A DNA stretch of 60,000 bases from Antedon mediterranea (taxonomy: Eukaryota; Echinodermata; Crinoidea; Comatulida; Antedonidae): contig NC_092673.1 in the NCBI RefSeq assembly GCF_964355755.1, positions 13,585,001 through 13,645,000 of the forward strand, given 5' to 3'. Below the pieces are notes generated by a model. It searched no databases. It worked only from the letters and a program-made list of their open reading frames with translations, and was not told where the DNA came from. Every line of letters begins with the position of its first letter. The stretch's first letter is position 1. Both the position numbers and the translations under genes were made by a program. This document shows, piece by piece, positions 12,411-24,089 of the stretch.

Positions 12411-13617
12411 AATTTTGTAGGTTTCAATTCAATTTTCCTATGGAAAATCCAAAATCTGGACACACGTCTTGCTCTGCTGTTGTAGTTGTAAATTCTGTCA
12501 TTTGTGTGTGTTTTGTTTTGTGATGTCATCTTTAACGTGACCGAAAAGAACTCTATACATACCTAAAGTAATGGTAACATTTTTCTGGTTCTGAGAAAAA
12601 GTCGTCACGGATTAATGTCTGGAATTGACCATGGGGGTTTCTTTTTTGTTGATTATGTTAACCAATTCCGATATTTTTCTCTTTTTGTTAACTGTTGACA
12701 AATAATTCAACATCATCTTCGTCGCTGTAATCTTCCATTGTCCATGTTTACATCGTTTAACTTTAATGATTTATAATTAAAATGGCGTGCGAACCGCCGT
12801 GCAGTGATGTGAGTGCACTAATTTAAAAACGTAACACGGACTGAATTTTTCTTTGGCCATCGGCCCGGATCCGGGCTTGATGTGATTGTGAATGTGAACT
12901 TTTGTATGTTGTGTTTGTAATTAAAGTCGCCTTTCTCGGCTATAATATAAAATATAAATCAAGATAAAATGTAAAAATCCAATCTAAATTTTGCAAGCTA
13001 TAATTTAGTTTTTTATTACTCACTTTTCCACTTGTGTGAATTTTGTGTTGCCCTTTGTTTTCCTTTAGCTTTTTAAAAAGGACTTTGTCTGAAAGCTGTT
13101 GAACACACTTGGATTTGATTCGTGTGGTCGACTACTTCTAGAATTATGTGTGTCATTGCCTCCAACTTCCTCTGTTCCTGAATAACGCGTGTATTGGAAT
13201 ACATATGTGACGACTGTTTATAGAATTGCTGCCATTTGTGGCACTTCCTACATAATACAATTACTGTACATCAAGTAAAGCCTGTTTTGCCAAAGGTTGT
13301 GGAGGTGTGAAATCATAGTTGACTATTGCATATGCAAGGAATTTGTTTACGAAGTAAAACAGAAAATATGGAGTTACAGAAACTGTGGCCACATGCAGTA
13401 AACTAAATAATGTTGTTACAAATAAGACACAAATACAAACCATTAGCCTGCTGTAAATTAAAATGCCTGTGTTCATGTGTTGTACAATGGTGCAATGGTA
13501 CAAATAGTGATTGGTCGCTTGCGTATAGTTTATTGATTGTTCTCTGAACAAACAACGTGCACCACGTCCATCTTCGTCCCATCCCCTGCAATTTTAATGC
13601 TTTCTCTTTTGTATTTT

Positions 13618-13925
13618 TGTAGCCTACAAATTTGTTACTTACGCCAACCGACAACAGAAGTCAAATGGCCTAGCCCCAAACAATCCTTTCGTTGTCGCAT
13701 ATCACCTGCAAATTCTAAATTCGCGCAAAAACATATAGAGTATTATGCCAATTTGCTGGTCAAAGGTTAATCGGTTAATTTTTGGCTGTGGAAACACGGC
13801 CATTGATTGCAGTACTGTGGAAATATTTGTACTTTTAATACATAGAACCTCTATACTGGGGCATTCTATGCATACATGTTTGCCGTCCACATGCAAGAAA
13901 TTCCATCGTTTAAAAAAATTGGTCT
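13618..13925 (-). pseudogene. PIF/Harbinger transposase core fragment, copy 1
   Basis: The minus strand reads RWNFLHVDGKHVCIECP, then in a shifted frame YRGSMY and KYKYFHSTAI. This is the DGKH block around the first catalytic Asp of PIF/Harbinger transposases. Frameshifts show it is dead. The segment is duplicated at 14583-14860. Confidence 0.55.
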
Positions 13926-14582
13926 GTCTTTGAACTTCTGCATCTCCTCCACTTACTGCAGACTTCTTGACATCGATAAACTTAGATCTGTTAGTTCTGC
14001 TGCATCAGATTGTTTTTAGTTTCTGGTTTTCAAAAAAAGTAGTACATTTCTATAGTTAATTAATAACTTCCTCCATCAGTTATTGCAGTACCAAGTGCAT
14101 GTTTTAAGATTTCATCTATTTGGTTACTTTGCTGGTTTTTAAATTGATTAGGAGGAATAAAGTTGTTTGTTTGTTTGTTGGCGATGGTCACTGACACATT
14201 TTTACATTTCACTACTGCCCCATTTTCACTGCCTGTTTTTCACAATTACAAAATTGACTCTTACAACTCTCCTTCCTTGAATGCCAGATGGTATGCATCG
14301 GTCATTATCTGTCTGGCAGAGGTAAGTATGGAAATGCCTAAATCCTAGGCCTAGCCTATAGGGAGTATTCCTATAATAGCCTTAAAAGGCTATCTAAGAG
14401 GACCTTTTTCCCTCCATTCTGGATGCGGGGTGGATTATGAAACAAAATGTTTTGCTTCAGTGTAAAGCCTTCCTAAATACTTCCTAAATACTTCTTGTCT
14501 TCTCTGTTGCCAACAAGGGCACCACTAGACCTGGCTTCGCCTCAAGCAGTTATGTAGACATGATGCCAAATTATACCTAGCT

Positions 14583-14860
14583 ATGTAACCTACAAATATA
14601 TTGTTACTTACACCACACCGACAACCGTCAAATGGCCTAGCCTAATCTAATCCATTCATCGTCGTGTATCGCCTACAATTTCTAATATGGCTGCGGAAAT
14701 GCAGAAATAGGTGAAGGTGTATTTAGAATCACAAAACCCATGATTGCAGTACTGTGGAAATTTTCGTAGTTGTAATACATTCTATGCATGTTTGCCATCC
14801 ACAGTTCCTATGCAGAAAATTCCATCGCTAAAAAAACTGGTCGCACTGCATTTCCAAGTC
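14583..14860 (-). pseudogene. PIF/Harbinger transposase core fragment, copy 2
   Basis: A diverged copy of 13618-13925, sharing a TTACTTACRCCA block, TCAAATGGCCTAGCC and the transposase stretch (MYYNYENFHST on minus). It contains stops. The two copies lie about 960 bp apart in the same orientation, indicating a local duplication or two insertions of one family. Confidence 0.5.
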
Positions 14861-14961
14861 TGAAATTAAAATGCTTGTGAACTCATCACCAGATACCTCA
14901 GAGTTACAGTTAACGACTCATCAGCACTGATGGTACTTCTGCTGTTACACATGCACCAACA

Positions 14962-15351
14962 TTAATTACTTGGAGCTTTCTTTGCATACCGAGCATGTGA
15001 CTTGTTGTGCATTGCATCCACTAGTTTCGCCCTTGGCACGTCCTCGTTTTCCTCAAATGAGACCATGATCTGGATCCCCCTTCTTAAAGTATGACTGCAA
15101 ACAAGATTGCAAATAGACCGCATGTGTTGGGAGCTGGTGGCTGCTGTTGAACATTGTAAATTTGAAAGTTTACTGAATCTGTCTCGGGTTAAATTATTGA
15201 AAAAGTAACTTCTTCTAGTACTGGTAGGTAATGTGGTAATGCCTATGCAATATTGGATATGGTAATCCAATGACTGGAACAAATGCAACACCAAGGCCAG
15301 ACATTTTGGGAATTTTTTGGTAGCGAGAGACGACATTCCAGTAAAATTCAC
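14962..15351 (-). CDS. Unrecognised ORF, 129 aa
   Basis: Open minus-strand frame with mixed composition. The C-terminal half is charged (SFEENEDVPRAKLVDAMHN). No domain recognised. It lies upstream, on the same strand, of the Harbinger fragments and of an acidic exon at 15752-16015, so it could be part of a decayed DNA-transposon accessory gene. That link is inference only. Confidence 0.25.
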   Translation of the reverse strand: MNFTGMSSLATKKFPKCLALVLHLFQSLDYHIQYCIGITTLPTSTRRSYFFNNLTRDRFSKLSNLQCSTAATSSQHMRSICNLVCSHTLRRGIQIMVSFEENEDVPRAKLVDAMHNKSHARYAKKAPSN

Positions 15352-15751
15352 AAAAATATGTAATTTTTACCTCAAAATATATTTATTTTAGTGTTTTTGG
15401 TGAAATTTTAATTAAATTAACTTCTGATATGGTCCAATTCAGTTTATAGACATTACAGACTGACTTTGAAGATGTTTGCAATAAGGTTGTAATTGTTTGT
15501 GATAAGTTTTTATTTGCTAACAGATGTATTTTTTTTGGACTTTCTAACATAACATACTAATTTTTTAATAATGTATAAATATAACAATTATATAACCTTC
15601 ATATGTAACAATATGAAAATATGAAATATTAAAACGTTACAATCAGTGGCGGATCAACAAAAAACAAGGGAGACATAGTACATACAAATACAAATACATT
15701 GTTAGAATGTTGAAAAACAAAATATATATTTAAAAAATACAACTTACAATT

Positions 15752-16015
15752 TTTGTTGATATTATCATCCAATAAACTGCCAATAGTTTGTTTCACAAAT
15801 TCTTGGATGCTGTCGTTGTGGTCGGTTATCTTAGGTGATGTTATGTCATGATCTACGTCTTGCTCCTGCGGAATCTCCACATCATCATCTGTTCGTGTTT
15901 TCTTGTTTGGCGGTGGCAATAAATCGACATCGTCGTCATTATTGTCAGAATTACTATTAGTCCAAAACTCTGCATCATCATTAAGGAGTACATCCTTGTC
16001 ATTCGACAGTGACAC
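15752..16015 (-). CDS. Acidic exon, function unknown
   Basis: The minus strand encodes a strongly acidic Asn/Asp-rich segment (NSNSDNNDDDVDLLPPP) followed by KKTRTDDD and EFVKQTIGSLLDDN. A consensus GTAAGT donor follows, so the frame beyond it is probably intronic. The basic KKTR patch resembles a nuclear localisation signal. No catalytic or folded domain is seen. It may be the N-terminal exon of a nuclear protein or of a transposon accessory gene. Confidence 0.35.
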
Positions 16016-16284
16016 AATCTTGCATGTATGGAGGTTTCCGTTAAACTATTTCAACCTTGGAATCAACGGTCACATTTCCTTTCAGTTTTTTCGTTGGTAC
16101 TATACACATACTTTGATCAAAATCAAAGTGCACATGGTTTGTGTACCTAATTATGCATTCATTGTCTTCATTTTGTTTTGTCAATTCTTGTATTACCCAA
16201 AATGTTATCGATAACAAAAAAACATAAATATTAATTATTAGGCCTATCATGTCACGTTATTGTTTCAGTACGGACAAAGTGCAA

Positions 16285-17553
16285 ATAATAATCAGTGGCG
16301 TATCCAGTAGGGGGGCCGGGGGGCCCGGACCCCCCCTGATTTCGTTTCCGTCGGCACATCATCGCGGCCGTCGGCAAACAAAGGTGCCGGGGAAAAAATA
16401 AACTATTTATTCTGACAATAATTGAACTGTAAACATAATTCTTTTGAGTGTTTGTTTATTTACATATCATATCATCATTGATCCCTTCAGATCAACTATT
16501 TTTTATTTTCATTACATCTAACGAAACACGTTAAAAATGTGTAGCACGTACGTACGGCCGTACGTGGTAGATTGTTTACTCAAAAGTCTTTGACCTTACC
16601 CTAAAACCTTGTTTTTGCATGCAGTTGAGCCTCTCATGACCTGAGATTTGTATGTCTTTCCTACGCTAAGAGATTATATAGTTCCACATGCCATGTGCTT
16701 TTTTGTCTAAGATATATTTATTATAAGTGCCAAAAACCCGTTTTTTTTTCTCGACATGAGGCCTTTATTATTAAAAATTTTTAAAGAAAAAGCACATATA
16801 CCACCATAAAAAATATCGATGTATTTCATTTTTGGAACAGAATATTCTGTGAGGCTCAACTACAAAACCACCATTTTGTGATATGATGTCATCGTAAGCC
16901 AATCAAAGCTGAGCTTTCTCGCGATTGGCATTGCTCACGGTTGAATGATTTGATTGGTGGATGCAAATCACCCGCAGCGGAATGTTTTCTCTCGCGCGTG
17001 TACCATGAATCTCTCTGATCGTTACTACACAAAGTTAGAGCAATGAATTTGTCCGAATTCCGTTAAGTAAACAACTTTATATATTTTATAAGCATTTAAT
17101 AACATGTTTTATTGATATTTCCAATGGTGATATATAAAATAAATTACTAAAAAACGTAATTATATGTAATTATTTAAACCAAAAATGGCGTAGTTAATAG
17201 AATTGTCGACTGAGGCCGCAAATTGTTTTACTTCTTTCGTGGCTAAAAACGATCATTTTCGGCGATGTTTTAGACCCTATATTTCGAAAACTACAAGTCA
17301 GATTTTCCTAATTCTTTCTTTATTGTAATATGAATACAACATACTAACAGATAATGTTGGTTTGGTTTTAATTTTGTATCGTTATCCCATATAAGACAAA
17401 GACAATATGACTATGTAATCCTAGAACATATATTGATCAGAGACGTCGTGTATGTACAGATAATGACACCAATTTTGTCGGCAAATTGGCAATTCCCGGC
17501 CCCCCCCCCCCCCCCCCCAACTTCAAAATCCTGGATACGCCACTGATAATAAT
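16285..17553. mobile_element. hAT-like non-autonomous element
   Basis: Terminal inverted repeats CAGTGGCGTATCCAG (16293-16307) and CTGGATACGCCACTG (17531-17545) are flanked by identical 8-bp duplications ATAATAAT (16285-16292, 17546-17553). The 8-bp duplication and CAGTGGCG end are typical of hAT elements. It is 1,253 bp with no transposase ORF. A GC-rich run lies inside the left end and a run of about 20 C inside the right end. Solo CAGTGGC ends also occur near 15643 and 38401, suggesting more decayed relatives. Confidence 0.8.
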
Positions 17554-18017
17554 CGTTCAATCGCCACTACGTCGTCCAAACAACAATACGTTGTCCAAAA
17601 GCCTGTGGTAAAATCATAAATATTCTTTAGGCTGTTTCGTAGCAACCGAGATTCTCTGCTTGCCTGAATGCGTTTTTGTCGTTTGGGATATTCGATATAT
17701 CACACCTAACCATGTTATATCTCCGGACAACCTTCTTTTTTTCACAGATTTTGTTTTTCTATGTCTTTCTTCTTATTTTGACAAATTTGCATCGGTTGTC
17801 TTTGTTGACGTTCTTTATTCTTTAACATTGTATATGTGCTGGCATCTCTGCTGTTAAACATCATAACACAATAATAAATTGGTTAAATATACACTGTAGT
17901 ACGTGGAGAAGTTATAACACGAGAATGTACTTGTCTCAGTATGTGTTGTAGAAAATGTGTCCTTGTGGTTTAACTTTTTAGAAAGGATAGAAAATTCAAA
18001 TTTCAAGATCTTTTTTT
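17554..18017. other. No gene recognised
   Basis: A 65-codon ORF at 17660-17857 (plus) is hydrophobic and Cys-rich but has no start context or neighbour that supports it. Nothing else is seen. Confidence 0.4.
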
Positions 18018-18276
18018 CATTTCATTTCATTTCATTTATTTCAATATCATTATCGCAGCCTTAGCTGAATTACAAAGATATTTACATTTGTTCAATATTA
18101 AAATTTGTAAAAAAGTATAAAACCAATGATAAAAAAATATAAAAAAGGAGGAAATTTACACAAGAAATACAATACAGGAACATTCAAAAAGTTTAGCTTA
18201 AAATATTAAAATAGAAAAAAAAACACCTAAAAGCATCAATAAAAATCGCAAAGCTGTACTGGGTGATATATACAGA

Positions 18277-20890
18277 TTATTCATTTAGAAGCGAGATAAG
18301 GTATGGAATTGCACTTTTTCTATATCTTTCAACTCTGCATTTGGGTTGTTGATACTTTACACGTCTTAGTTTCATGTTACTTACATTCTTCACTGGAAAC
18401 CATTTTCCAAAATGAATACTTTTTGAACAATTCAGAGCAAACTTATAGCATAGATTACGCCTTCTATCAGATAAAGTGTCTAAAGAAAGATCATTGAGTG
18501 CTTGGTCATAACATATGTAGTCATTACACAATATTATTCTGCAAGCCCTTTTTTGGACAGATTCTATCATATCACTTTGTTTCTTAGTGAGACTAGAATG
18601 CCATACTGGGACAGCATATTCAACACTTGGTCTTATGTAACTCTTAAATACATCTACAAGATCAAATTTCGGAAGATTGAACTTTCTTAATCTACATAAT
18701 ATTATATGCAGACGTCTGCTGGCTTTGGATACAATTTCTTTAACATTACGGTCCCATTTGAGGTTAGAAGTTGAATCCATAAACCTAGTAACTTAGTTTC
18801 ATTAACGATTTCAATTGTAGCATTACCAATGAAAAGGGGTTCATGTTCATATTGATTTCTTTGAAAGTTAAAATACATAGTTTTACATTTAGTTGGGTTA
18901 AGTTTTAGTTTGTTTTCATTAGACCATACATTCAGTAAAGCAACATCATTCTGAATTGAGGAAATTACATCCTTTTTTACTATCTGTCCTATGCACAAAT
19001 CATCTACATATTTCCAAGTTTTACATGGCGAGTCTTGCATGGCATCATTAATTAGAGCAAGAAAGATCATAGGCCCAAGGAGCGTACCTTGAGGGACGCC
19101 ACATGTTAGATTAACACTCATTGATAAGGTGGATTTATAGCGTACTTGTTGGGTTCTGTTTGATAAAAAGCTAATTAACCACGGTACAATTTCAGGTCTA
19201 CAACCAAGTGTTACTAATTTAGAAACTGCTATTGTGTGGTCAACACAATCGAATGCTTTACTAAAGTCAGTTAAAACTAACTGACCAACAGATTTGGGAA
19301 TGTTACTACCTTCATAGAACACATTTAGTAGATCAACCAAATTATGGGTTGTAGAAAAGTGTTTACGGCAACCATATTGGTTGTTATCAAGATTTTTCTC
19401 GATATCTGTTAAGAGCCATTTTTTAATGAAGCCCTCAGCTACCTTAGCTAGGATACATGTAAGTGAGATTGGTCGAAATTTGTCAACCCTAGTACAACCA
19501 TTTTCTTTGGGAACCGGAGTAACAATAGCATCCTTCCACATAGTTGGGACATGACCCTCACTGAGGGAGGCATTTAAGATATTAGTCATAGGGATGCTTA
19601 GTTCACATGCAAAATCTCTTATTAATCTGTTAGGCACATTATCAGGGCCCGGGGACTTATTTACTTTAACTTTTCTTAATTGATTGTACATTTCCCATTC
19701 TTTTACATTAGGGGGTTTATTAGCAGGTAAATACGTAGGGAGCTTACATAAATCAATACTAGGTCTTCTTTGGGAAGTTATAGCAAAATGGTTGTTTACA
19801 AAATTACTTATACCATGATAGTCATCCTGCGGAATATCCTCAACACTAATAAGTGGTTGGGGTTTAGTTTTATTAGCTAACATCTGCACGCCTTGGTGCC
19901 ATTTATGGGGATTAGTGACTTTTAAGTTTAATAAACGTTCATTGTAAAAGTTCATTTTGTCTTTCTTGATCACTTTTTGTACCTTATTCCTATAGAATTT
20001 CCATTCCAGCGATTTACCATGATTAGTAAAAGCGTGTTGACGTTTCATTATAAGATCCTTTGCTTGTTGTGAAATCCATGGCTTATCAGTTGGATGTATC
20101 TTAATGGATTTAACCGGGAAGAAAGTGTTCATAGCAGAAGTCAATGACAAATAAAATGATTGCGTTTTCTGTTCAGTAGTACTCGCGTTAATAACCTCGT
20201 TCCAGTCATGGGTAGTTATCCAACGGCCAAATTCTTCAACACTTTTCGCTTTCATTGGTCTGATTACACGCTTTTCGATTTTGTTGCTATTCGTCCTTGT
20301 AGTTGCTGACAACAGAACACAATTATGATCGCTAGCACCCATCGGCGACACAATTCGGGGATCGCAATAATACTGCTTCAGATTGGTGGCTATAATATCT
20401 AGTATTGCATCCCCTCGCGTTGGTTCTTTCACAATTTGTTTTAGGTTATGTGCACGGCATAGCGGGGCTAGGTCAGTTCTGTTCAGGTCCCCCATAATAA
20501 TGAAGCCAGCGTCTGGGTGTTTAAGTTTAAGACTGTCAAGAGATTTAATAATATGATCCAAAAGTAGTTGTTGGTCAGAAGAATTAGGTGGAATATATAT
20601 TCCACAAACTATAATAGAGGATACAGCTCTAGGAAGCCTCTTCGGTCTTATAAAAACCCAAACACACTCTAGCTCTTCGGGTACAACTATTTCATGTATT
20701 CTTCGCGACAGAAATTCAGAATTAACATATACAGCCACTCCACCACCCTTCCTATGCATTCTATGATAGGTATAAATATTGAAGTTGTTAATCATCAGTG
20801 CATCATCTGTTATTTGCGGTGTTTGCCAAGTCTCTGTGACAACTGATAAATCAATACAATTTTGAAGTAGAAGGGTTTCTAGTTCGTCCA
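18277..20890 (-). CDS. LINE ORF2: endonuclease and reverse transcriptase (3' part)
   Basis: The long ORF 20891-18702 and the ORF 18780-18277 are one protein with a frameshift near 18780. Endonuclease (APE-type) motifs are SVVTETW, GGGVAVYVN, GDLN and ASDHN. Reverse transcriptase motifs are VTPVPKENG, RPISLTCILAKV, TDFSKAFDCVDH (A), GVPQGTLLGP (B) and YVDD (C). The tail has PVWHSSLTKKQ and a QKRACRIIL block, as in the C-terminus of CR1/L2-type proteins. The product would nick target DNA and prime cDNA from it. The first residue visible continues directly from the fragment at 24090-24423 once the Gypsy insert and one target duplication are removed. Confidence 0.9.
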
Positions 20891-20895
20891 CACGG
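20891..20895. repeat. Target site duplication, left copy
   Basis: CACGG directly flanks the Gypsy LTR; the other copy is at 24090-24094. It lies inside the LINE ORF2. Confidence 0.9.
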
Positions 20896-20989
20896 TGTAA
20901 TGTTTTATCACTCTTCTATATTATACTTTATTCACATCGTCCATGTTGCACACGCTTACCCTTACCTAGAGGGCGGCAACTACATTACA
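20896..20989 (-). repeat. Gypsy 3' LTR
   Basis: 94 bp, matching 23996-24089. Contains CTTCTATATTATAC, a possible TATA region for so short an LTR. TG...CA termini. Confidence 0.9.
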
Positions 20990-21000
20990 TTCCCTCCTTA
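20990..21000 (-). promoter_or_regulatory. Polypurine tract
   Basis: On the minus strand AAGGAGGGAA immediately precedes the 3' LTR, the expected plus-strand primer site. Confidence 0.8.
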
Positions 21001-21041
21001 CTTTAGATAAGTTCTACAACTATCAAATACAACACTGAATA

Positions 21042-23888
21042 TTAACTAACATTTTTAAATGGTTCCAACAAAGGATGTTTCCAATCTTTATCCTTTCCAC
21101 TTTCAACAGCTTTCCTCAATTTCTTGAATGTTTCGTCACGATCACTCTCTATTTCAATTTCTTGTTTGGTCATTGCCTTTGGAACACTGTTCTGTACAAC
21201 ATAGTTTACATAACTTCCTATCATATTAACATCTTGACTAACTTCTGTCTGTGTATCTGTTGAAGTAGGATGTCTGCTCAAGTAATCTGCAGGGTTGTCA
21301 ATACCTGGTCTATAGATCACTTCACAATCATATGGCATTAGTCGCAATCGCCATCTCTCAATCCTTGCGGACATCTGTTTTTGACTTTTGAAGATTCCTA
21401 GTAATGGCTTGTGATCCGTTGTTATCTTGAACTTTGCACCATATACGTACAAATGAAAATGTTCAGCACCGTATACAACAGCTAGCATTTCCCTCTCGGT
21501 TTGTGAGTATCTCGTTTCAACATCGGATAATGCTCTGCTTCCATATCCTATCACTTTACCATCTTGGCACATAATAGCTGACAGGCCTACAGGGCTTGCA
21601 TCTACTAGAATATTTGTTCTCTTGTTAATGTCAAAGTAAGTTATTACATCAGAACTAATTAAAGCTTTCTTTAGATCTTTAAATGATTGTTCTTCAACAC
21701 CTGTCCATTTCCATTGGCTATTTTGATGAGTAAGCTCTCGCAATGGTGTTGTAATCGAAGCGTAATTGTAGATGAACCGTGACAAGTACTGAGCCATACC
21801 TAACAAGGACTTTACTTCACTTGCCGACTGTGGTCGTGGAGCATTCTTGAGACTTTCTATCTTCTGTGTATCAGCAGCTAATCCGTCACTACTGAATGTA
21901 TGTCCGTAAAACTTAACCTTTGGTTGAGCAAAACAACATTTCTCTTTATTTAAAGTTGCTCCACATTGCTTCAATCTTTCAAGAACTGCTTTAAGGTTTA
22001 TGTCATGTTCTTGTTTTGTCCTTCCAAAAATAATTATGTCATCAGATATGTTTCTGCATCCATTTAACCCGCTCAATAAATTTCTTACTGCAGCTGCAAA
22101 TAATTCAGGGGCAGAATTCACGCCAAACATCAACCGTTTGTAACGAAACAAACCGACGTGTGTGCTAAACGTTGTAATATATCTGCTTTCAGGATGGAGT
22201 GAAAATTGATGATATCCCGATGACAAATCTAATGTGCTAAACACTGATGCACCATTCAAATCAGATACAATTTCATCTAACGTTGGTATTGGGTGTTTTT
22301 CTCTCTTGATAGCTTGGTTCGCTTCACGCATATCAACGCATAAACGAACTCCATTTTTCTTCGGTACTACAACGATTGGACTGACCCACAGTGTTGGTCC
22401 TTCAATTTTCTCTATGATGTCAAGTTCTGATAATCGCTTCAGCTCTCGATCAACATCAGCACGAACATGAAATGGTATTCTCCTGTGTTTTTGTTCCTTT
22501 GTTGGTACTGTTGTGTCGATGTGTAACTTGATCTCTACATCTTTGATTTTACCAATACCTCTAAAAAGTTCTGAGTAGTCATTGATACATTGAGGAACAC
22601 TATCTTCACTCTTACCAATTCCACACGCTAGTTTGACAAGCTCTAGTTCTTGAGATGTTTTCCATGATAACAAATTTCCTGTATTACCATGTACTATATA
22701 AAACTCAGTCTCTATACACTTCTGTGTGGATTCAATGGATATTTTGAGTTTAACAATTCCTACTACTTTCAGTGGATTTGCTTTTCCATATGCAAAGATT
22801 TCTGTTTTGTGTTTGTCAATTGTTGGCTTGGGTACTATCTTATCAAATGAAACACTATCCATCACGTTCACTGACGCTCCTGTGTCTACAAGTGCTCGCA
22901 TCTGTACCTTGTTATTACAGTGGACTATCATATCACATGTTGGTAACTTATTTGATGGTCCTGGGAGAACAAAAGCATATTCTGGATCTGTTGCATAATC
23001 TGTATCTCCTGTTGCACCACTACTGCACACCTGTTCTTCCACTCTGCTAACTTGTTGTTTGCCTTTCGTGAAACAAACTCGTGCATAATGATCTTGTTTA
23101 CCACATGCATTACAAATTTTACCTTTTGCTGGACACTCAGCCTCATGTGGGTATGCCAAACCGCATTTTCTACATGTTGATGATTTTCCTGCTGGTTTTG
23201 ACTTTTGTTTGTAAGTGGATTTATTATACTGACTTTGATTCTTTGTACCATTATATTTCTTTGAACGGCTACGATTTGTAAACTTCATCGCATTCACAGA
23301 TTCTGTTGTCGCATTTACAGCTGATTGGGATGAATTTCCTTCAACCTCTGTTGCCCTTTTTTCTGACAACTCAACAGACCGTGCTAAATCAAGAATTTGT
23401 GTCAATGTTCTTTCCTTTTCTAGGATACGCCTTCTAAATCGGCTGTCTTTGCATCCTGAAATTATCTGTGTTTTAATTTCTCTGGTAATGTCATTGAAAT
23501 TACACTTAACAGCCTGTAGACGCAGTCTACTACAGTACTGGTCTATTTTCTCACTAGGCTCCTGATTCATTCTCCTAAAAATTATCGTTTCATAATCAAT
23601 GTTACCTTTTGGGGTTAAATGTGTTGTCAATGCTTCTTTGGCCTGTGTGTACGTACCACCATCACCACCAGTATCTTGATCTGGCAGGGTGTCAAATTCA
23701 TCTTGTAACTCTAACCCTCCATAGAATAACAACAGTGCTCTCTTTCGGGCATCATTTGTAATTCCAAAGCCTACCATGGCTCGCTCAAAACGCTTCAGCC
23801 ACTTGGTCCACCTCGTCGCTCTGCTGGCGAGATCGGCGTGCACATCAAATGCAGGCAGGCTAGGCATATTACTATTCGCCGTAGCCAT
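21042..23888 (-). CDS. Gypsy Gag-PR-RT-RNase H polyprotein, 948 aa
   Basis: Starts MATANSNMPSLPAF at 23888, just inside the primer binding site. Gag-like N-terminus (WTKWLKRFERAM), then two zinc knuckles at about residues 238-272; the second is a canonical CCHC (CNACGKQDHYARVC). Aspartic protease LVDTGASVNVMD near 333. Reverse transcriptase about 470-630 with LDLSSGYHQ and NISDDIIIFG; the S-D-D form is common in Mag/SURL-type Gypsy elements. RNase H about 755-840 with DASPVG, TEREMLA and TDHKPL. The frame ends at KHPLLEPFKNVS, just where the integrase zinc domain should start. No stops or frameshifts, so it may still be translatable. Confidence 0.93.
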   Translation of the reverse strand: MATANSNMPSLPAFDVHADLASRATRWTKWLKRFERAMVGFGITNDARKRALLLFYGGLELQDEFDTLPDQDTGGDGGTYTQAKEALTTHLTPKGNIDYETIIFRRMNQEPSEKIDQYCSRLRLQAVKCNFNDITREIKTQIISGCKDSRFRRRILEKERTLTQILDLARSVELSEKRATEVEGNSSQSAVNATTESVNAMKFTNRSRSKKYNGTKNQSQYNKSTYKQKSKPAGKSSTCRKCGLAYPHEAECPAKGKICNACGKQDHYARVCFTKGKQQVSRVEEQVCSSGATGDTDYATDPEYAFVLPGPSNKLPTCDMIVHCNNKVQMRALVDTGASVNVMDSVSFDKIVPKPTIDKHKTEIFAYGKANPLKVVGIVKLKISIESTQKCIETEFYIVHGNTGNLLSWKTSQELELVKLACGIGKSEDSVPQCINDYSELFRGIGKIKDVEIKLHIDTTVPTKEQKHRRIPFHVRADVDRELKRLSELDIIEKIEGPTLWVSPIVVVPKKNGVRLCVDMREANQAIKREKHPIPTLDEIVSDLNGASVFSTLDLSSGYHQFSLHPESRYITTFSTHVGLFRYKRLMFGVNSAPELFAAAVRNLLSGLNGCRNISDDIIIFGRTKQEHDINLKAVLERLKQCGATLNKEKCCFAQPKVKFYGHTFSSDGLAADTQKIESLKNAPRPQSASEVKSLLGMAQYLSRFIYNYASITTPLRELTHQNSQWKWTGVEEQSFKDLKKALISSDVITYFDINKRTNILVDASPVGLSAIMCQDGKVIGYGSRALSDVETRYSQTEREMLAVVYGAEHFHLYVYGAKFKITTDHKPLLGIFKSQKQMSARIERWRLRLMPYDCEVIYRPGIDNPADYLSRHPTSTDTQTEVSQDVNMIGSYVNYVVQNSVPKAMTKQEIEIESDRDETFKKLRKAVESGKDKDWKHPLLEPFKNVS

Positions 23889-23979
23889 GGTGGTTATTCA
23901 AACGATATTTAACTTATATAAGACGGTATAGTTACGATTCTCATTTATCTAATTTATCTATCCTCATTTATTCACGTTT

Positions 23980-23992
23980 ATCCTCGTCGCCA
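23980..23992 (-). promoter_or_regulatory. Primer binding site, tRNA-Ser type
   Basis: Three bases inside the 5' LTR the minus strand reads TGGCGACGAGGAT. This is complementary to a tRNA 3' end ...ATCCTCGTCG plus CCA, which I recall as the end of metazoan tRNA-Ser(GCT). The tRNA identity is from memory and needs a tRNA search. Confidence 0.7.
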
Positions 23993-23995
23993 AAT

Positions 23996-24089
23996 TGTAA
24001 TGTTTTATCACTCTTCTATATTATACTTTATTCACATCGTCCATGTTGCACACGCTTACCCTTACCTAGAGGGCGGCAACTACATTACA
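23996..24089 (-). repeat. Gypsy 5' LTR
   Basis: 94 bp, no difference seen from the 3' LTR. The second CACGG target duplication follows at 24090-24094. Confidence 0.9.

Larger units (their letters stand above)
20896..24089 (-). mobile_element. Gypsy/Ty3 element lacking integrase
   Basis: Two 94-bp LTRs that appear identical base for base bound 3,194 bp. LTRs start TGTAATG and end CATTACA. The 5-bp duplication CACGG flanks both sides, a primer binding site follows the 5' LTR and a purine tract precedes the 3' LTR. The single ORF covers gag to RNase H and then stops about 50 bp before the 3' LTR, so the integrase is absent. Identical LTRs indicate a recent insertion. It was either mobilised in trans or deleted afterwards. 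Confidence 0.92.

Noticed and set aside
13261-13654. Overlapping minus ORFs of 96 and 83 codons
   Set aside because: Lie beside a decayed Harbinger duplication, in different frames, with no recognised domain.
22234-23281. Several plus-strand ORFs opposite the Gypsy polyprotein
   Set aside because: Antisense shadows of the minus-strand gag-pol frame, with no domains.
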